Shown one piece after another: positions 9,316 through 17,447 of a stretch of 33,300 nt of DNA. The notes under the pieces were generated by a model that saw only the letters and a list, made by a program, of their open reading frames with translations, was not told where the DNA came from and made no database searches. The stretch comes from an uncultured Siphonobacter sp. (lineage in GTDB: Bacteria; Bacteroidota; Bacteroidia; Cytophagales; Spirosomataceae): assembly GCA_913774715.1 (NCBI GenBank), contig CAJYHS010000174.1:1-33300 (forward strand), read 5' to 3'. The position numbers and the translations under genes are program-made. The first letter of the stretch is position 1. Each line of letters begins with the position of its first letter.

Positions 9316-9396
9316 ATAACCAGGGCTTTGGCTGGTTATTAGTAAGGAAAAAAGACTCAATCAGAATGCTTTCCTTTAGAAAGGATTACAAAGGTA
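9316..9396 (-). promoter_or_regulatory. Probable promoter and structured leader of the reductase gene
   Basis: TACCTTTG on the minus strand (9389-9396) matches the Bacteroidota -7 element. The leader then holds two small inverted repeats: tccttt/aaagga (9372-9385) and ATAACCAG/CTGGTTAT (9316-9323 with 9332-9339), the latter ending 12 bases before the start codon. A clear -33 element is not visible. Confidence 0.5.
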
Positions 9397-9411
9397 CGAG
9401 AGGCTACGAAA

Positions 9412-9436
9412 AAACCCGTCCCATAGGGACGGGTTT
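9412..9436 (-). terminator. Terminator of the small secreted peptide gene
   Basis: An 11-base stem AAACCCGTCCC / GGGACGGGTTT with loop ata is followed by a T-run on the minus strand. It lies about 115 bases past the stop at 9552. Confidence 0.8.
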
Positions 9437-9551
9437 AGAAGTTTACTAGTATTAGTTTACCATTTTCAGTTGAAAATGTAAACGTCCTGTTGTTTAAGCT
9501 TCTTGAGTTAATGAATCGTAAGAAAACTCTGTAACTCTAAACATAGTAACG

Positions 9552-9755
9552 TTATTTATAGCTAGGGCAGCCGCAGCCTTTGTCTTTCTTTTTGAACAAT
9601 CCCCACATGAATCCTTTTTTCTTGCGATAGGATTTACGTCGGCGAGCACTGGCCTGTTCCATTTGAACCGTCGTGCCGGATGAATAGGTAGATGCCGAGG
9701 CGTATTCGGGTAACACCATGGCTCCAATCATAAGTGTGAGAAGAAGCTTTTTCAT
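9552..9755 (-). CDS. Small secreted basic, Cys-containing protein, unknown
   Basis: A 67-residue protein that I do not recognise. Residues 1-22 form a signal peptide (MKKLLLTLMIGAMVLP, then YASAS). The mature part has a Ser/Thr stretch followed by a strongly basic region (ARRRKSYRKKKG), a short hydrophobic turn (FMWGLF), KKKDKG, and a C-terminal CGCPSYK. The two cysteines at the end could bind metal or form a disulfide. It has its own terminator, so it is probably monocistronic. A second minus-strand frame overlapping it has no signal peptide and I reject it. The function is unknown; an envelope-associated or nucleic-acid-binding peptide would be a guess. Confidence 0.6.
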   Translation of the reverse strand: MKKLLLTLMIGAMVLPEYASASTYSSGTTVQMEQASARRRKSYRKKKGFMWGLFKKKDKGCGCPSYK

Positions 9756-9884
9756 CAGATTGTCTAGTTTACAAAATACTAACGCAAGTTACGTCTGTTT
9801 TATTCCCTTTGCCTGGCTGTCGTTTTTGAATTCTTGAGTAAAAACCAACTTTCCAAAAGTTCTGAACGTTCAGGAAGTTCGATA

Positions 9885-10766
9885 TTACTCGCTCAGCAGC
9901 TTTTTCTTCAGATAATCCGAGGCCTTTTCAAAAGCATCTTTCGTAGCCTTTGCATCGTAAATCGGGTTACTGGGATTGGCAAAAGCGTGGTCGGCATCGT
10001 ACATATTGATGTCAATTTGCTTACCAGCCATTTTCATGTTTTTCTCAAACTGCTCGACCAGCGTAGGAGGAATACCTTTGTCTTTCGATCCAAAAAAGCC
10101 AATAACGTCCGTTTTTAGCGTTTTTAGTTTGTCAATATCCTGCTCAGGGCGGCCGTAATACATCACGCAACCGACAGCCTTCGAACCTTCCAGCATGGCG
10201 GATTTCAGGGATAGCATACCACCAAAACACCAGCCAATGGATGCAAATTTGGCTTTGGCACCCCCGTAGTTAATACCGGCTTTCATGATGGATTCCAAAC
10301 GTTCCGGCTTGGCCTGGCTCATGTATTTGCCGGCATCTTCACGGGCAGTAGCTACTTTGCCATCGTACATGTCCAGAGCCAGTACGTTGACCTGACCCTC
10401 AAGTTCATTATAGAACTTTTCCGCTTCCTGCTTGATGTAGTCATTCAAACCCCACCATTCCTGATAAACCAACAGGTATTTATCAGATGGGTTTTTGGCT
10501 TTAATTAAAAACCCGCTGGCCGCCTGACCATCGGGTGCATCCATTTTAATCATTTCACCGCCAGCTTTACTTGAAAAAGTAAAAGGCCGGGGTTCTGCGT
10601 GCATAGCCTGGAATTCTTTCGTAGAAGCCATCAACTGCATTTCATCAGGACGCATGGCTTCTTTTTTCGTGTCATGGCAAGCGGCATCGGCCTCTTCACA
10701 ACAACTTTGAGCATAAGAGCTCAATCCACTAGCAACCAAAGTGATGGCAAGGAGTAGTTTTTTCAT
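9885..10766 (-). CDS. Exported dienelactone hydrolase family protein
   Basis: A 293-residue alpha/beta hydrolase. A signal peptide (1-20, ending SSYAQ) shows export, which differs from the cytosolic catabolic enzymes. The catalytic set of the family is visible: nucleophile Cys180 in GWCFGG, Asp229 in GSKDKGIP and His260 in DADHAF, plus Glu103 in QEWWGLN, which interacts with the nucleophile in DLH. The mature N-terminus carries a cysteine cluster (SCCEEADAACH, 21-31) absent from classic DLH. The family hydrolyses cyclic enol-lactones and related esters; the natural substrate here is unknown. It is a single minus-strand unit. A weak -7-like element lies near 10811-10818. Confidence 0.88.
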   Translation of the reverse strand: MKKLLLAITLVASGLSSYAQSCCEEADAACHDTKKEAMRPDEMQLMASTKEFQAMHAEPRPFTFSSKAGGEMIKMDAPDGQAASGFLIKAKNPSDKYLLVYQEWWGLNDYIKQEAEKFYNELEGQVNVLALDMYDGKVATAREDAGKYMSQAKPERLESIMKAGINYGGAKAKFASIGWCFGGMLSLKSAMLEGSKAVGCVMYYGRPEQDIDKLKTLKTDVIGFFGSKDKGIPPTLVEQFEKNMKMAGKQIDINMYDADHAFANPSNPIYDAKATKDAFEKASDYLKKKLLSE

Positions 10767-10857
10767 ACGTTTCTATTTTTAGGTAAGCCCTCAACGATAA
10801 GGTGTAATACAAGTATAAAACAGCTAAGTATAGAAGATGTTTCAACCTGAAAAAAGT

Positions 10858-10888
10858 AAAAGCCCTTCGTAAAAAGGGCTCTTAAAGG
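10858..10888 (-). terminator. Terminator of the metallophosphoesterase gene
   Basis: An agccctt / aaagggct stem with a short loop lies in the 3' flank of the gene ending at 10941, with a T-rich tract following on the minus strand. Confidence 0.75.
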
Positions 10889-10940
10889 CTTGAATAGTAA
10901 ATGATCATTACAGACCAATAACCATTAGCGAATAATAAAA

Positions 10941-12236
10941 CTATCCTTTCTTCAACTCGAAAATAGTAATCTCTGGTGGCATCCCCACCCGACCCGGATA
11001 ACCAATGTACCCATAGCCCCGGTTTACGTATAGCTTCTGATCGCCTTCTTCGTACAGACCCGCCCATTGTTTATAGCGGTATTGTACGGGACTCCAGCGG
11101 AAGTATTTCGTCTCCACACCAAATTGCATTCCGTGCGTGTGACCGGCAAACTGTACGTCTACCTGCGGGAATTGCGTGCGGACCTGAGCATCCCAATGGC
11201 TGGGATCGTGAGAAAGTAAAAGTTTTACAGGAGCTTCTTCCGTTCCCGCAATGGCTTTCTTGAGATTACCATACTGAGCAAAACCACCTGTACCCCAGTT
11301 CTGAATACCGATGATGGCTAGTTTCTCGCCATTCATTTCCAGAAAACGGTGCTCGTCGAGTAGTAAATCGTAGCCCATTTCCTTGTGTACCCGTTCCAGA
11401 TCCAGAAGATTCTGGCGTTTCTCCTGGGCACTATTCCATTGCGTATAGTCACCGTAGTCGTGGTTACCCAGCGTTGAAAATACGCCCAGTGGAGCTTTTA
11501 CTTTATCGAAAACGTCTTTGTAATCTTTTACCTCGATGGCCCGGTCGTTTACTAAATCACCCGTAAAGAAAACCATGTCGGGCTTTTCACCCATTAGCAT
11601 TTCAATACCGCCTTTTACGGCTGTTTTATTGAAGAAGCTACCCGAGTGAATATCTGAAATCTGGGCAATTCGCAATCCGTCGAATTCGCGGGGTAAGTTT
11701 TTAAGAACTAGCGGAATACGTCGGATGCGGTAATCGTGAGCACCCGAAACGATTCCGTAGGTAAAGCCAATGGCCGGGATGGCAGAAGCCGCCAATGCCG
11801 CTTTGCTTAAAAATTCCGTTCGGGTAATGGTATCCTTTTGAGGATGCGTCTCAGGAGCGATAGCGGCTTGTTGCATCTCTGAGCTGTCTACCGTTGAAGA
11901 CGAATTGAAGTGGGCCATAACCCAGCGAAATCCGCGACCCAGATCATCAAGTAATAAGAAGGGAATCATGAAGATTTTCCCCAGATATCCGATCAGGATG
12001 TAACTAAAGAGAAAACCTCGGAGTAGCCGGAATTTACCCCAAAAATCACTACCCAACGTAAGTGAGGTAAGTAACATGAATAGGGCTACTACCGGAAAAC
12101 TCCAGTATAAAATCCGGGCGAAGCGTTGCCAGCCCGGTGAAGCGTGTTGCGTAGCCGTTTTCACGGCCTGAAAGCCATACCAGTCGGCTACCAGTAATAC
12201 GGCTAGTGTTATGATTAATGTCAAACTCCTATTCAT
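10941..12236 (-). CDS. Membrane-anchored metallophosphoesterase (YkuE/calcineurin-like)
   Basis: A 431-residue protein with an integral-membrane N-terminus and a dimetal phosphoesterase domain. Hydrophobic segments lie near 5-25, 44-62 and 72-97. A fourth (about 142-165) follows a Tat-like TRTEFLSKAA. The catalytic domain (about 185-428) has the family motifs in order: SDIHSG (194-199), TGDLVND (225-231), GNHDYGD (257-263), LSHDP (341-345) and GHTHGMQFG (365-373). These residues hold two metal ions that hydrolyse phosphoesters or phosphodiesters; relatives act on UDP-diacylglucosamine or other phospholipid-like substrates. The substrate here is not predictable. It is a single-gene unit with its own terminator. 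Confidence 0.9.
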   Translation of the reverse strand: MNRSLTLIITLAVLLVADWYGFQAVKTATQHASPGWQRFARILYWSFPVVALFMLLTSLTLGSDFWGKFRLLRGFLFSYILIGYLGKIFMIPFLLLDDLGRGFRWVMAHFNSSSTVDSSEMQQAAIAPETHPQKDTITRTEFLSKAALAASAIPAIGFTYGIVSGAHDYRIRRIPLVLKNLPREFDGLRIAQISDIHSGSFFNKTAVKGGIEMLMGEKPDMVFFTGDLVNDRAIEVKDYKDVFDKVKAPLGVFSTLGNHDYGDYTQWNSAQEKRQNLLDLERVHKEMGYDLLLDEHRFLEMNGEKLAIIGIQNWGTGGFAQYGNLKKAIAGTEEAPVKLLLSHDPSHWDAQVRTQFPQVDVQFAGHTHGMQFGVETKYFRWSPVQYRYKQWAGLYEEGDQKLYVNRGYGYIGYPGRVGMPPEITIFELKKG

Positions 12237-12407
12237 CGGGAAGTGTTAAAATCAGTTCTGAAAGGTGAAACAAGCGTACCAGGCGGGATAGTTCAAAAGT
12301 CCGGGTTTTTGGGATGAGCGGTGGGATTGCCGATTGTAGGGTCTATTATGAAAATAGTCTGCCATTTTCAGTTCTAATGTTTAACGCAACATCACTAATA
12401 TCTAGGA

Positions 12408-12746
12408 TTACTTCCCCATAATCTTCTCCCGGTGAGCCAGTCCCCAGTAATGCAGTTCATCCATTAATTTCTCCAGTGAGAGACCATGCTCGGTAATTGA
12501 GTATTCTACCGTTGGCGGAAAGGTATCTCGCACTTCCCGGTTAATTAACTGATTGAGCTCTAAAGCCTTCAGTTCTTTTGAAAGGGTTTTGTCCGTAATT
12601 CCCTGTACCTCTCTGGATAATTCCTTGAACCGTCGCGGGCCAGAAGACAGGGCAAATAAGATCAATAATTTCCATCGTCCCTCTAGGGCTTCCAAGGCAT
12701 CCTTTATGGACAAATAAGTTTTAGGGCAAGCACTTCCGTTAATCAT
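12408..12746 (-). CDS. HxlR-family transcriptional regulator
   Basis: A 112-residue winged-helix regulator. The N-terminus has the family Cys (C7 in SACPKTYL), in the place of the redox-sensing Cys of YodB/HypR-type HxlR proteins. Next come EALEGRWKLLILFAL, the helix-turn-helix (FKELSREVQGITDKTLSKEL, about 40-59) and the wing around VEYSITEHG. The family binds as dimers and often senses electrophiles, quinones or disulfide stress. The gene diverges from doxX across a 113-base gap carrying four copies of a 7-base half-site, so it most likely regulates both doxX and itself. The redox role is inference from C7. Confidence 0.92.
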   Translation of the reverse strand: MINGSACPKTYLSIKDALEALEGRWKLLILFALSSGPRRFKELSREVQGITDKTLSKELKALELNQLINREVRDTFPPTVEYSITEHGLSLEKLMDELHYWGLAHREKIMGK

Positions 12747-12772
12747 TTCTGTGACGTAGTTAAAGGGCCGTT

Positions 12773-12815
12773 ACTATCCCAGTGGATAGTGCTTTCCTAC
12801 AGGATAGTACTATCC
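12773..12815. promoter_or_regulatory. Four-half-site operator between hxlR and doxX
   Basis: The 7-mer ACTATCC or its complement occurs four times: 12773-12779 (+), 12784-12790 (-), 12802-12808 (-) and 12809-12815 (+). The inner pair forms a 14-base perfect palindrome, GGATAGTACTATCC. Larger 12-base arms (12779-12790 and 12809-12820) are also exact inverted copies. The inner site lies at the expected -33 region of doxX. Confidence 0.8.
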
Positions 12816-12834
12816 ACTGGAAAGCGATGATACC

Positions 12835-12842
12835 TACTTTTG
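12835..12842 (+). promoter_or_regulatory. -7 element of the doxX promoter
   Basis: TACTTTTG matches TAnnTTTG exactly. It lies 18 bases before the doxX ATG and about 20 bases after the inner operator palindrome, so a bound regulator would block RNA polymerase. Confidence 0.6.
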
Positions 12843-12859
12843 GTTGATTCTAAAAATAT

Positions 12860-13246
12860 ATGGACATGAAAAAACAATCGAAGGTGCTGCTGGTAAGCTT
12901 GTGGGGTATTCAACTCCTGCTAGCTGTGACGCTTCTCTGGGCGGCAGCAATGAAGTGGTTTCAACCCAGGGATCAACTGGCGGCGATGTGGCCCTGGACG
13001 GGTGAATTATCTCCTGCATTTGTAAAATTGACCGGAGGTATTGATCTGATCGCGGGTCTAGGTTTGATTGTACCTACTCTAGTGGGCATGAAGCCTCTGC
13101 TCACGGTTCTGGCCGCCGTCGGGGTTATTACGCTGATGAGTGGTGCGATTATTTTTCACCTCTCTAGAGGAGAAACGTCGTCCATTGGTTTTAATGCCGT
13201 TTTTGCTTTATTAGCCCTGTTTGTAGCCTGGGGGCGTAGTTTATAG
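12860..13246 (+). CDS. DoxX-family membrane protein
   Basis: A 128-residue protein with four predicted membrane helices (about 9-32, 50-71, 76-95 and 108-126) and conserved-looking segments AMKWF and LTGGIDLIAGLGL, as in the DoxX/DoxD-like family. Such proteins are inner-membrane components linked to quinone, thiosulfate or redox-stress functions. HxlR regulators often sit beside them, as here. Two in-frame ATGs (12860 and 12866) are possible starts and differ by two residues. The specific reaction is unknown. A bidirectional terminator follows. Confidence 0.85.
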   Translation: MDMKKQSKVLLVSLWGIQLLLAVTLLWAAAMKWFQPRDQLAAMWPWTGELSPAFVKLTGGIDLIAGLGLIVPTLVGMKPLLTVLAAVGVITLMSGAIIFHLSRGETSSIGFNAVFALLALFVAWGRSL

Positions 13247-13284
13247 TTTAAAAACCGCTTAATGAAACGTATTCATAAAACAAG

Positions 13285-13307
13285 CCAGGCGACTGAAAGC
13301 CGCCTGG
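13285..13307. terminator. Terminator between doxX and the alcohol dehydrogenase
   Basis: The stem CCAGGCG / CGCCTGG has a 9-base loop. T-rich sequence follows on the minus strand and a short T-containing run on the plus strand, so it serves the convergent pair. Confidence 0.75.
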
Positions 13308-13338
13308 TTGTACTTCTATAAAAAAAGGGAAGAAAGCA

Positions 13339-14373
13339 TTAAGCAGAAGCAATTTCCATGACCATCCGACCTTCGATGGCTCCTTTTTTCATCTGGTCGA
13401 ACACTTCATTAATGGATTCAAGCGGCGTGGTGTGAACCGTAGCTTTAACTTTACCTTCGACTGCAAAATCAATGGCTTCCTGCAAGTCTTTCCGCGTGCC
13501 CACAATAGAACCGCGAACGGTAATACGCTTAAGCACCGTTTCGAAAATGGGTAAATCAAAACTTCCGGGGGGTAACCCGTTAAGAGCAATCGTTCCTTTG
13601 CGGCGAAGAGCTGATATTCCCTGCCGGAACGCAAGGGGAGAGACGGCAGTAACCAGCACGCCGTGCATGCCCCCAGCTTCTTTCTGTAAGTATTCGCCGG
13701 GATCCTGGTTCTTGGCATTGACCACCAAATCGGCTCCAAGGCGTTTGGCTAATGCTAGTTTATCGTCGGCTACGTCAATAGCCGCGACGTGCATGCCCAT
13801 GGCTTTAGCGTACTGCACGGCTACGTGACCCAAGCCGCCAATGCCCGAAATAGCCACCCATTCACCGGGTTTGGTTTCGGTTTCTTTCAAGCCTTTGTAC
13901 ACCGTTACACCCGCACACAGAATGGGAGCCATTTCAACGAAATTTACGTGGGAAGGCAGCTTCCCCACGTAACGGGCATCGGCAATGACGTATTCGGCAT
14001 ATCCTCCATCTACGCTGTATCCTCCGTTTTGCTGGCTTTCGCAAAGCGTCTCCCAGCCCGTAATGCAATGATCGCAGCAGCCACAGGCACTGTATAACCA
14101 GGGGACTCCCACGGCATCTCCTTCTTTTACATTTTTCACATCTGGCCCCACAGCGACTACATATCCCACGCCTTCGTGACCAGGAATGAGGGGTAACTTG
14201 GGCTTCACAGGCCAGTCGCCCTCCGCGGCGTGCAGATCAGTATGACAAACGCCGCTGGCAATTACTTTGACCAGAATTTCGTTACGACCGGGCCGTCGAA
14301 CGGGCATTTCTTCGATGGTTAGGGGTTGACCAAAGGCACGAACAACCGCCGCTTTCATAGTAGTAGGGAGCAT
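13339..14373 (-). CDS. adhP: Zinc-dependent alcohol dehydrogenase (AdhP-like)
   Basis: A 344-residue medium-chain dehydrogenase that interconverts alcohols and aldehydes with NAD(H). Catalytic zinc ligands are C43 and H66 ([15 protein letters not shown]) with C153 (ILCAGVT). The structural zinc uses C97, C100, C103 and C111. The Rossmann motif is GIGGLG at 177-182. Length and motifs match the AdhP/AdhA ethanol-active group. The start is the first ATG (MLPTT); a second ATG five codons later (MKAAVV) is also plausible. It is convergent with doxX and alone on its strand. The symbol rests on family resemblance, so substrate preference is not certain. Confidence 0.9.
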   Translation of the reverse strand: MLPTTMKAAVVRAFGQPLTIEEMPVRRPGRNEILVKVIASGVCHTDLHAAEGDWPVKPKLPLIPGHEGVGYVVAVGPDVKNVKEGDAVGVPWLYSACGCCDHCITGWETLCESQQNGGYSVDGGYAEYVIADARYVGKLPSHVNFVEMAPILCAGVTVYKGLKETETKPGEWVAISGIGGLGHVAVQYAKAMGMHVAAIDVADDKLALAKRLGADLVVNAKNQDPGEYLQKEAGGMHGVLVTAVSPLAFRQGISALRRKGTIALNGLPPGSFDLPIFETVLKRITVRGSIVGTRKDLQEAIDFAVEGKVKATVHTTPLESINEVFDQMKKGAIEGRMVMEIASA

Positions 14374-14611
14374 AAAGAAGGCTGTTAAAGAATGGTGGAA
14401 ATCAATAAAAAGTACTTAGTAATGATGCTCAAAGTAATGAAATAGAGGCTGTTGCCTGAGTCTTCATTTGTATCATAAAAAGGAACGATTCTATCAATTA
14501 AGCAGAAGAGCAAAGACCAGGGGAAATAATATTTGGAGACTCGGCGGTATATTCCTTTTAGATGGATTGAAAGATTATCCTTTTACTTCGCAGAATAATT
14601 CGAATCGATTG

Positions 14612-15628
14612 GTGGAAAAGCTCATACATACGCCGGAAGAAAACGCCCTTTCCCAGGCCCAGGAAACATTTCAGAAGCAACTGCAACGCATTGAAAAGTT
14701 GCAGGAAGAGATACGCAACCATGAAATATGGGAGGCCACGGCTCGCGAACGAGTAATGAAAGATATTCTTCCTTTAGAACAGGAAGTCATTGATATTCAT
14801 GTCCTGCGGGTGCATGGGTTTAATGATGCGTATCATTCCAAAGCTTTCAAAAAAGCCGAAAAAGCAGCTTTGCGGGAATTTATTATTCAGGAATCGGAAG
14901 TATTGATTCGAAGATTTGGTCGGGAAGATCTGCGGGAAATCTACAATGAGCACACCGGACAAAAAAGCGTTTCCGTTAAAGATCGTTTGGCTGAATTGAA
15001 AGAAGTGTTTTCAGAGCAATTCGGAATCAGTTTTGAAGGAGTCCAGATTAACACGGAAGAAGAACTGCGAGCCTACGTAGCCGAAGAGATGGGCAGGCAA
15101 CAGGCTCGTCAGGAAGAAAAACGACAGAAACGGGCTGAAAAAAAAGAAAAGAAAAAGCAGAAAAAAGCAATGATTACGCCCGAAGCAGTACCTGTAGAAA
15201 TGCTACCATTACGAAAGCTTTACATGGCTTTAGCTAAACTTTTTCACCCGGATCGGGAGCGGGATGAGGCCCGGCGGGAGTTTAAAACGAAGCTGATGCA
15301 GCAGGTAACAGAAGCCTATCAACAGGGCAATTGGTTTGCTTTGTTAAAACTTCAGAGCGAACATCCCGAAGCTCGCGAACTAGGAGAAATGCCGGAAGTG
15401 ACCAGTTATAATCAGGCCTTGAAAAAACAGGCTGATCAGTTGCAGAGTCAACTGAATGAAATTAGGAAGAATGATTTCCATGCCCGCTTTGTTGCCGAAC
15501 CTCAGCGAATGGATGCCAAATTTGCTCAGGAGATACGAAAGCTAAAAGCAACTATCAAGCAGCTCAAGGACGAAGTAAGTCGGCATCGGAACCATGAAGC
15601 TCTAAAAAACTTCATCCGCAATTACTAA
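14612..15628 (+). CDS. J-domain (DnaJ-like) protein with long coiled coil, non-ATG start
   Basis: The frame is open from a TTG at 14468 but contains no ATG before codon 97. The tandem TTG-GTG at 14609-14614, giving MEKLIHTPEEN, is my preferred start (338 residues) because the 47 codons before it look unlike the rest. The protein starts with a coiled coil (QAQETFQKQLQRIEKLQEEI) and has a Lys-rich linker (EKKEKKKQKK). A J-like helix pair follows, LRKLYMALAKLFHPDRERD, with the HPD tripeptide that stimulates Hsp70 ATPase. A final coiled coil (about 316-374 of the long frame) ends the protein. The J domain is near the C-terminus and atypical. It is probably a co-chaperone of DnaK with an unknown client. 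It is convergent with rng. Confidence 0.75.
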   Translation: MEKLIHTPEENALSQAQETFQKQLQRIEKLQEEIRNHEIWEATARERVMKDILPLEQEVIDIHVLRVHGFNDAYHSKAFKKAEKAALREFIIQESEVLIRRFGREDLREIYNEHTGQKSVSVKDRLAELKEVFSEQFGISFEGVQINTEEELRAYVAEEMGRQQARQEEKRQKRAEKKEKKKQKKAMITPEAVPVEMLPLRKLYMALAKLFHPDRERDEARREFKTKLMQQVTEAYQQGNWFALLKLQSEHPEARELGEMPEVTSYNQALKKQADQLQSQLNEIRKNDFHARFVAEPQRMDAKFAQEIRKLKATIKQLKDEVSRHRNHEALKNFIRNY

Positions 15629-15636
15629 TTAAAGAA

Positions 15637-15672
15637 AGAGGGCCGACATCAACAGATCTCGGCCCTCTCTTA
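15637..15672. terminator. Bidirectional terminator between the J-protein gene and rng
   Basis: A perfect 10-base stem AGAGGGCCGA / TCGGCCCTCT (15637-15646 with 15659-15668) is flanked by A-rich sequence on the left and T-rich sequence on the right. Confidence 0.88.
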
Positions 15673-15679
15673 TTATGTA

Positions 15680-17236
15680 CTATCCGTGAACCTCAATGGG
15701 CTCGCCAGATTTGTTGTAAAAGTGGAATTCGGTTACACCCAGCGAGCTGTCCTGAACCAAATTAACCCAGGTGCGATACTTCAGCCACCATTTCATTCGG
15801 CGAGATGGAAAACCGCTCATAAAGAATGAATATAAGTAGGGGTGAAGCATAATTCGCAACCCTTTCTCATTTTGTTTACTCAGCACGTAGTCCAGATTCT
15901 GTTCCACAATATCCGAAACTGCGATGCTCGCTGTAATCTTTCCCGTTCCGCCGCAGGTTGGACAAACCTCCTGGGTCTGGATGTTGAGCTCAGGCCTTAC
16001 CCGTTGCCGGGTAATTTGCATAAGACCAAATTTAGTGAGTGGCAGAATAGTGAATTTCGAACGATCGAGCTTCATCTCTTCCCGCATCACGTCGTAAATC
16101 TGCTTCTTATTCTCGGGCTTTTTCATGTCAATGAAATCAATGACGATGATGCCACCCATATCCCGAAGCCGCAACTGACGGGCAATTTCTTTCGCTGCCT
16201 CCATGTTAACATTGACGGCAGTGTCCTCCTGGCTTTCTTCCTGATTGGATTTATTACCAGAGTTTACATCAATGACGTGTAAGGCTTCCGTATGATCAAT
16301 GATCAGATACCCACCGCCGGGTAAGCTTACCGAACGGCCAAAAAGCATTTTCAACTGCTTTTCAATTCCGAAATGTTCGAATACCTTGTTTTTTCCCTGA
16401 TGGAATTTAACAATGTTCTGCTTTTCGGGGGCAATCTGAGTTACATACGAACGTACTTCTTCGTACATCTCTTTGTTATCAAGCGTAATGCTGTCGAAGT
16501 TATCGTTCAACATATCCCGCATGATCGACGTGGCCCGGCTCATTTCACCAATGACTTTATCCCGGGGTTTGGCGTCACGAAGAGCTTTAGTACCTGCTTC
16601 CCACTTGGCTAACAAGCTTCGCAGGTCAAGTTCAATCTCTTCGGATTCTTTTCCTTCGGCTACGGTCCGAATAATTACTCCAAAGTTGGGAGGCTTAATT
16701 CCCTGTACCAGCCGGTGAAGACGTTGCCGCTCCTGCTTGCTGGTAATTTTTTTGGAAATGTTAATCGAATGGCCAAAGGGCACTAACACTAAAAAGCGGC
16801 CTGCAATCGAAATATCGCAGGAAAGTCGAGGACCTTTGGTTGAGATGGGTTCTTTGACAACCTGAACCAGAATAGGAGCATTTTTAGCTAAGACTTTATC
16901 AATCTTCCCGTGCTTATCTATTTCTGGCTCCATTTCAAAGCCATTCAGCATTCCATCATTGAGTCGTTTGGCAATAACGTCCTTGGTAAACTTGTTCAAG
17001 GAATTGATGTTATGGCCTAAATCAAGGTAATGAAGGAAGGCGTCTTTCTCATACCCAATATCTATGAAAGCGGCATTAAGCCCGGTAACCAGTTTTTTAA
17101 CGGTACCCAGGTAGATATCGCCCACAGAGAAGTGCTCTTCAGACTCTTCAAAGTGATATTCAACGATTCTTTTGTCCTGCAAAAGAGCGATTCTATCACC
17201 TTTGGGAGTCGAATTGATAATTAATTCATTGCTCAC
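15680..17236 (-). CDS. rng: Ribonuclease E/G family endoribonuclease
   Basis: A 518-residue RNase G-type enzyme that cleaves single-stranded AU-rich RNA in rRNA maturation and mRNA decay. An S1-like domain (about 36-125) starts with VGDIYLGTVKKLV and contains NAAFIDIGYEKDAFL. The catalytic region has IDVNSG with D323 and the magnesium-site Asp D367 in IVIDFIDMK. The zinc-link motif CPTCGGTGK (C425, C428) mediates dimer assembly in the family. There is no long disordered C-terminal degradosome arm, so it is RNase G-like rather than RNase E-like. It lies downstream of the COX24-like, TPR and HU genes on the same strand, a common Bacteroidota linkage. A hairpin at 17401-17428 separates it from the gene before it. 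Confidence 0.95.
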   Translation of the reverse strand: MSNELIINSTPKGDRIALLQDKRIVEYHFEESEEHFSVGDIYLGTVKKLVTGLNAAFIDIGYEKDAFLHYLDLGHNINSLNKFTKDVIAKRLNDGMLNGFEMEPEIDKHGKIDKVLAKNAPILVQVVKEPISTKGPRLSCDISIAGRFLVLVPFGHSINISKKITSKQERQRLHRLVQGIKPPNFGVIIRTVAEGKESEEIELDLRSLLAKWEAGTKALRDAKPRDKVIGEMSRATSIMRDMLNDNFDSITLDNKEMYEEVRSYVTQIAPEKQNIVKFHQGKNKVFEHFGIEKQLKMLFGRSVSLPGGGYLIIDHTEALHVIDVNSGNKSNQEESQEDTAVNVNMEAAKEIARQLRLRDMGGIIVIDFIDMKKPENKKQIYDVMREEMKLDRSKFTILPLTKFGLMQITRQRVRPELNIQTQEVCPTCGGTGKITASIAVSDIVEQNLDYVLSKQNEKGLRIMLHPYLYSFFMSGFPSRRMKWWLKYRTWVNLVQDSSLGVTEFHFYNKSGEPIEVHG

Positions 17237-17378
17237 AGGTGATGCTCAGAGGGTTAAGAAGTATGGGATCTCCGTAGTATCAACTTGGTAAAGGTAATGA
17301 TACGGGATCTTTTACTCCGGTAGAACAGGAATGGGTGGATACACAAAAAGGCTGTAACTCCATCGAGCCAGCCCAGAG

Positions 17379-17443
17379 AGTGAAAAATGAAAAGCTAAAA
17401 AGTGAAAAGTGAAAAAACACTTTTCACTCTTCACTTTTCACTC
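17379..17443. repeat. Degenerate GTGAAAA-type repeats forming a hairpin
   Basis: Copies of a GTGAAAAGT-like unit lead into AGTGAAAAGTG (17401-17411), then six A, then the exact complement CACTTTTCACT (17418-17428) and one more inverted copy (to 17442). The hairpin lies 3' of the COX24-like gene on the minus strand and 5' of rng. It may act as a terminator, attenuator or RNA-stability element. Confidence 0.65.
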
Positions 17444-17447
17444 AATG

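Noticed and set aside
9494-9727. Minus-strand frame overlapping the small secreted protein
   Set aside because: The alternative frame lacks a signal peptide or domain, while the chosen frame has a clear exported leader and a terminator at a fitting distance.
15842-16282. Plus-strand open frame of 146 codons inside rng
   Set aside because: It lies wholly opposite the strongly conserved RNase G gene and has no recognisable domain.
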